From assembly GCA_001584585.1 (NCBI GenBank), contig LSYV01000055.1:64736-82385 (forward strand): a DNA stretch of 17,650 bases, written 5' to 3'. Under the pieces are notes generated by a model, which was given only the letters and a program-made list of their open reading frames with translations, did no database searches and had not been told where the DNA came from. This document shows positions 15,849 to 17,650 of this stretch, piece after piece. Source of the DNA: Gonium pectorale (Eukaryota > Chlorophyta > Chlorophyceae > Chlamydomonadales > Volvocaceae). How positions within the stretch are numbered: the stretch's first letter is position 1; each line of letters begins with the position of its first letter. The position numbers were made by a program, and so were the translations under genes.

Positions 15849-17650
15849 ATGCCCCGCTGGAAGCTCGTGCCTGTCAGCGGCCTGGCCGCTGCGCTAACGC
15901 AAGACTTGCTGCTGACGGGCAGCCTGCGCATCGGGCGGAATGCTCTTGGGACGGACGCGCTAACACTGCCACCTGATATGACACAGTTCAGCGGAGCGCA
16001 CTGCCGCATCTTCCCCGACCTCAGCTCGGTAAGGCTTTGAATCCTTGCAATCCAGTATCCCCTTGCGTCACACCTTAAACCCACCCGGCATCACTATTCT
16101 TCATCGTCCAGGGCTCAGTGGTGTGGATGGTGGAGGACACGTCCACCAATGGCACCTTTGTGGATGGCGAGCGCATCACGCGAAACACGTCGGCTCCGCT
16201 CATGGAGGGCTCCCGGCTCCGCCTCAGCTCTCCCCCACAAGAAGTTGTCGAGTAGGCCGGGGTGCGGATGCGGGGTGCTGTGGGGCCCGTTTGCGCGCTG
16301 CACCAACCGGAACAGCGTGTTACACGTACTCATGTGTTCGGCATAATGCTCGCTCGGCCACCCCTTCCCGCTTTGCCGTCGCTGCTCAATCACGATTCCT
16401 GTTCAGGTACCTGCCCCCCCTGGTCCCCGTCCTTCCGATCAGCCATTACCTGCCGTGCCTCACCTGCCGCCACAAACAGCCTCAATCATAAAAGAGAACA
16501 GCAGGGCACCTGACCTGGAATGTTAGTGCGTGCAAGACGCATCCCCACCGCACCTCCCCCGCGCCCGCCCGTCCTGTCCCTGCCCGGCCCCGTACCCCTG
16601 CCAACGGCTCCCGCGCCCCCCCCCTCCCTGCGCCGCCCAGGTTCGAGCTGGTGCGGGAGGAAGCGGAGGACGAGAAGGGCGACAACTACAGCCACTACAG
16701 CCGCCCGCAGCACCACTTTCACACCCACTCCCACGCGCAGCCCCAGGCCCCCCACCACCAACAACAACAGCACCAACAGCACCAACAGCACCAGCACACG
16801 CCGCAGCACGGGCAGCAGCCGCACCACTACCCGCACCACACGCCGGGTCTCGTACAGCCCGCAGTCTCTGTCGGCGCCGCCGTCACGCCGCTGGTCGCGC
16901 AAGGCGGCGGCGCCGGCACCGGCGGCGGAGGCGGAGGCGCACTGGTGGCGTCGCACGGCAAGGATGTGCACACGCCGTACGGTGGCGGCGGCGGAAGCGG
17001 CGGCGGCCGCGCTGGAGGGGCCGGGGGCGCCGGCGGCGCGGGCCTGGAGGGCGCGAGTATGCCCACCCACCCGCAGACCGCCGCCAACAAGCGCAAGGTG
17101 TGCGAGCGGCCCCCCGAGTGCTGGGCCCCTGCCTGGCACCGGGCACCTGGCCCCGTCCCAAAACTTTGTTCCAGCCTGACATTTCCCTCCAGTCTGACGG
17201 GTACTTGTCATCCTCCGTACGCATCCCATGTTTGGAGGACTTGGAACGTGGTGGCATCTTGGCGCTGAGGTGGCGACGCGCGGCTGGCTACGACTGCAAG
17301 GCGCACAGGGACCTGTGTGGAAACTATTGCCCTGTGTTTTTGCGGCCGTGCTCCAAGGCTCCTCTCAGATGCACCCACCCCGGGGGTTCCAGGTTGCATG
17401 CTCTGCCACCCGCCACGGCCCTTGTAGGTGAGCGACCTCATGGAAGGCGGCGACGCTGCGGTGATGGCCGCCGCCAACGCCGCCGCCGCCAACGCTCCCT
17501 CTCGCAACGTGATGCGGCGCATGAACAGCGCCGGTGGCGGCGGCGGCGGAGGTGGCGGCGGCGCTGCCGGCGCCGCCGGCGGAGGTGCTGGCGGTGGCGG
17601 CGGTGGCATGACCATGTCGTACGGCATGCCGCCGCTGGGGATGGCCGGAA
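15849..17650 (+). CDS. FHA-domain protein with Gln/His-rich and Gly-rich linkers (N-terminal part; runs off the window)
   Basis: Exons 15849-16028, 16112-16251, 16641-17097 and 17428-17650+ join in phase with GT-AG borders. The ATG at 15849 is the first in frame. Residues 1 to about 110 form a forkhead-associated domain with the full phosphothreonine-binding signature: Gly29-Arg30 in RIGRN, Ser48 and His51 in FSGAHCRI, and Asn73-Gly74 in EDTSTNGTFVDG, followed by an LMEGSRLRL strand. An acidic stretch, ELVREEAEDEKGDN, follows, then a long His/Gln-rich tract, then Gly-rich segments with basic NKRK at the exon 3 end, and another Gly/Ala-rich exon. FHA proteins bind phosphothreonine partners in DNA-damage signalling, mitotic checkpoint or splicing. 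SGAHCRI and an N-terminal FHA recall CHFR-type ligases and Chk2/Rad53 kinases, but no RING or kinase domain is reached, so the class is open. Confidence 0.85.

Noticed and set aside
16486..17229. Minus-strand open frame of about 247 residues opposite the FHA gene
   Set aside because: It is a shadow of the Gly-rich and His/Gln-rich exons; Val/Leu/Arg runs arise from the reverse complement of CAC/CAG/GGC codons.

Overview
The window looks like nuclear DNA from a GC-rich green alga, most likely a volvocine relative of Chlamydomonas or Volvox. The reasons are short exons separated by many GC-rich introns with GTGAGT, GTGCG or GTGGGT donors and CAG acceptors, a cytosolic ribosomal protein of eukaryotic type, a plastid-type DUF1995 protein with a transit-like N-terminus, low-complexity Gly and Gln/His tracts, and abundant micro- and minisatellites. 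The species cannot be fixed from the sequence alone.

Layout. (1) 1-1613, plus strand: the last three recognisable exons of a TIM-barrel sugar isomerase/epimerase (xylose isomerase-like superfamily); its 5' part lies outside the window. (2) 1614-3834: no gene seen, with small repeats and hairpins; the part nearest 3834 is probably the 3'UTR of the next gene. (3) 9509 down to 3835, minus strand: a complete 11-exon gene rebuilt by joining phase-compatible splice sites into a 300-residue DUF1995 protein (LPA3-like, probably plastid). (4) 9510-12460: gene-free DNA with repeat and transposon-like debris, including a large imperfect foldback at 11058-11571 and a 28-bp direct repeat. (5) 12614-13437, plus strand: a complete two-exon gene for cytosolic 60S ribosomal protein uL14 (RPL23). 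(6) 14413-14617, plus strand: two tandem box C/D snoRNA candidates. Both carry the same 15-nt complement to the 5' end of 18S rRNA but have different second guides. (7) 15849-17650 (runs off the right edge), plus strand: the N-terminal part of an FHA-domain protein followed by His/Gln-rich and Gly-rich linkers.

The three protein genes outside the ribosome theme (sugar isomerase, plastid DUF1995 protein, FHA protein) show no functional link. RPL23 and the two snoRNA candidates share a ribosome-production theme and a strand, so co-expression is possible but is not shown by the sequence. Nearly all the other long open frames are antisense or intronic by-products of high GC content.
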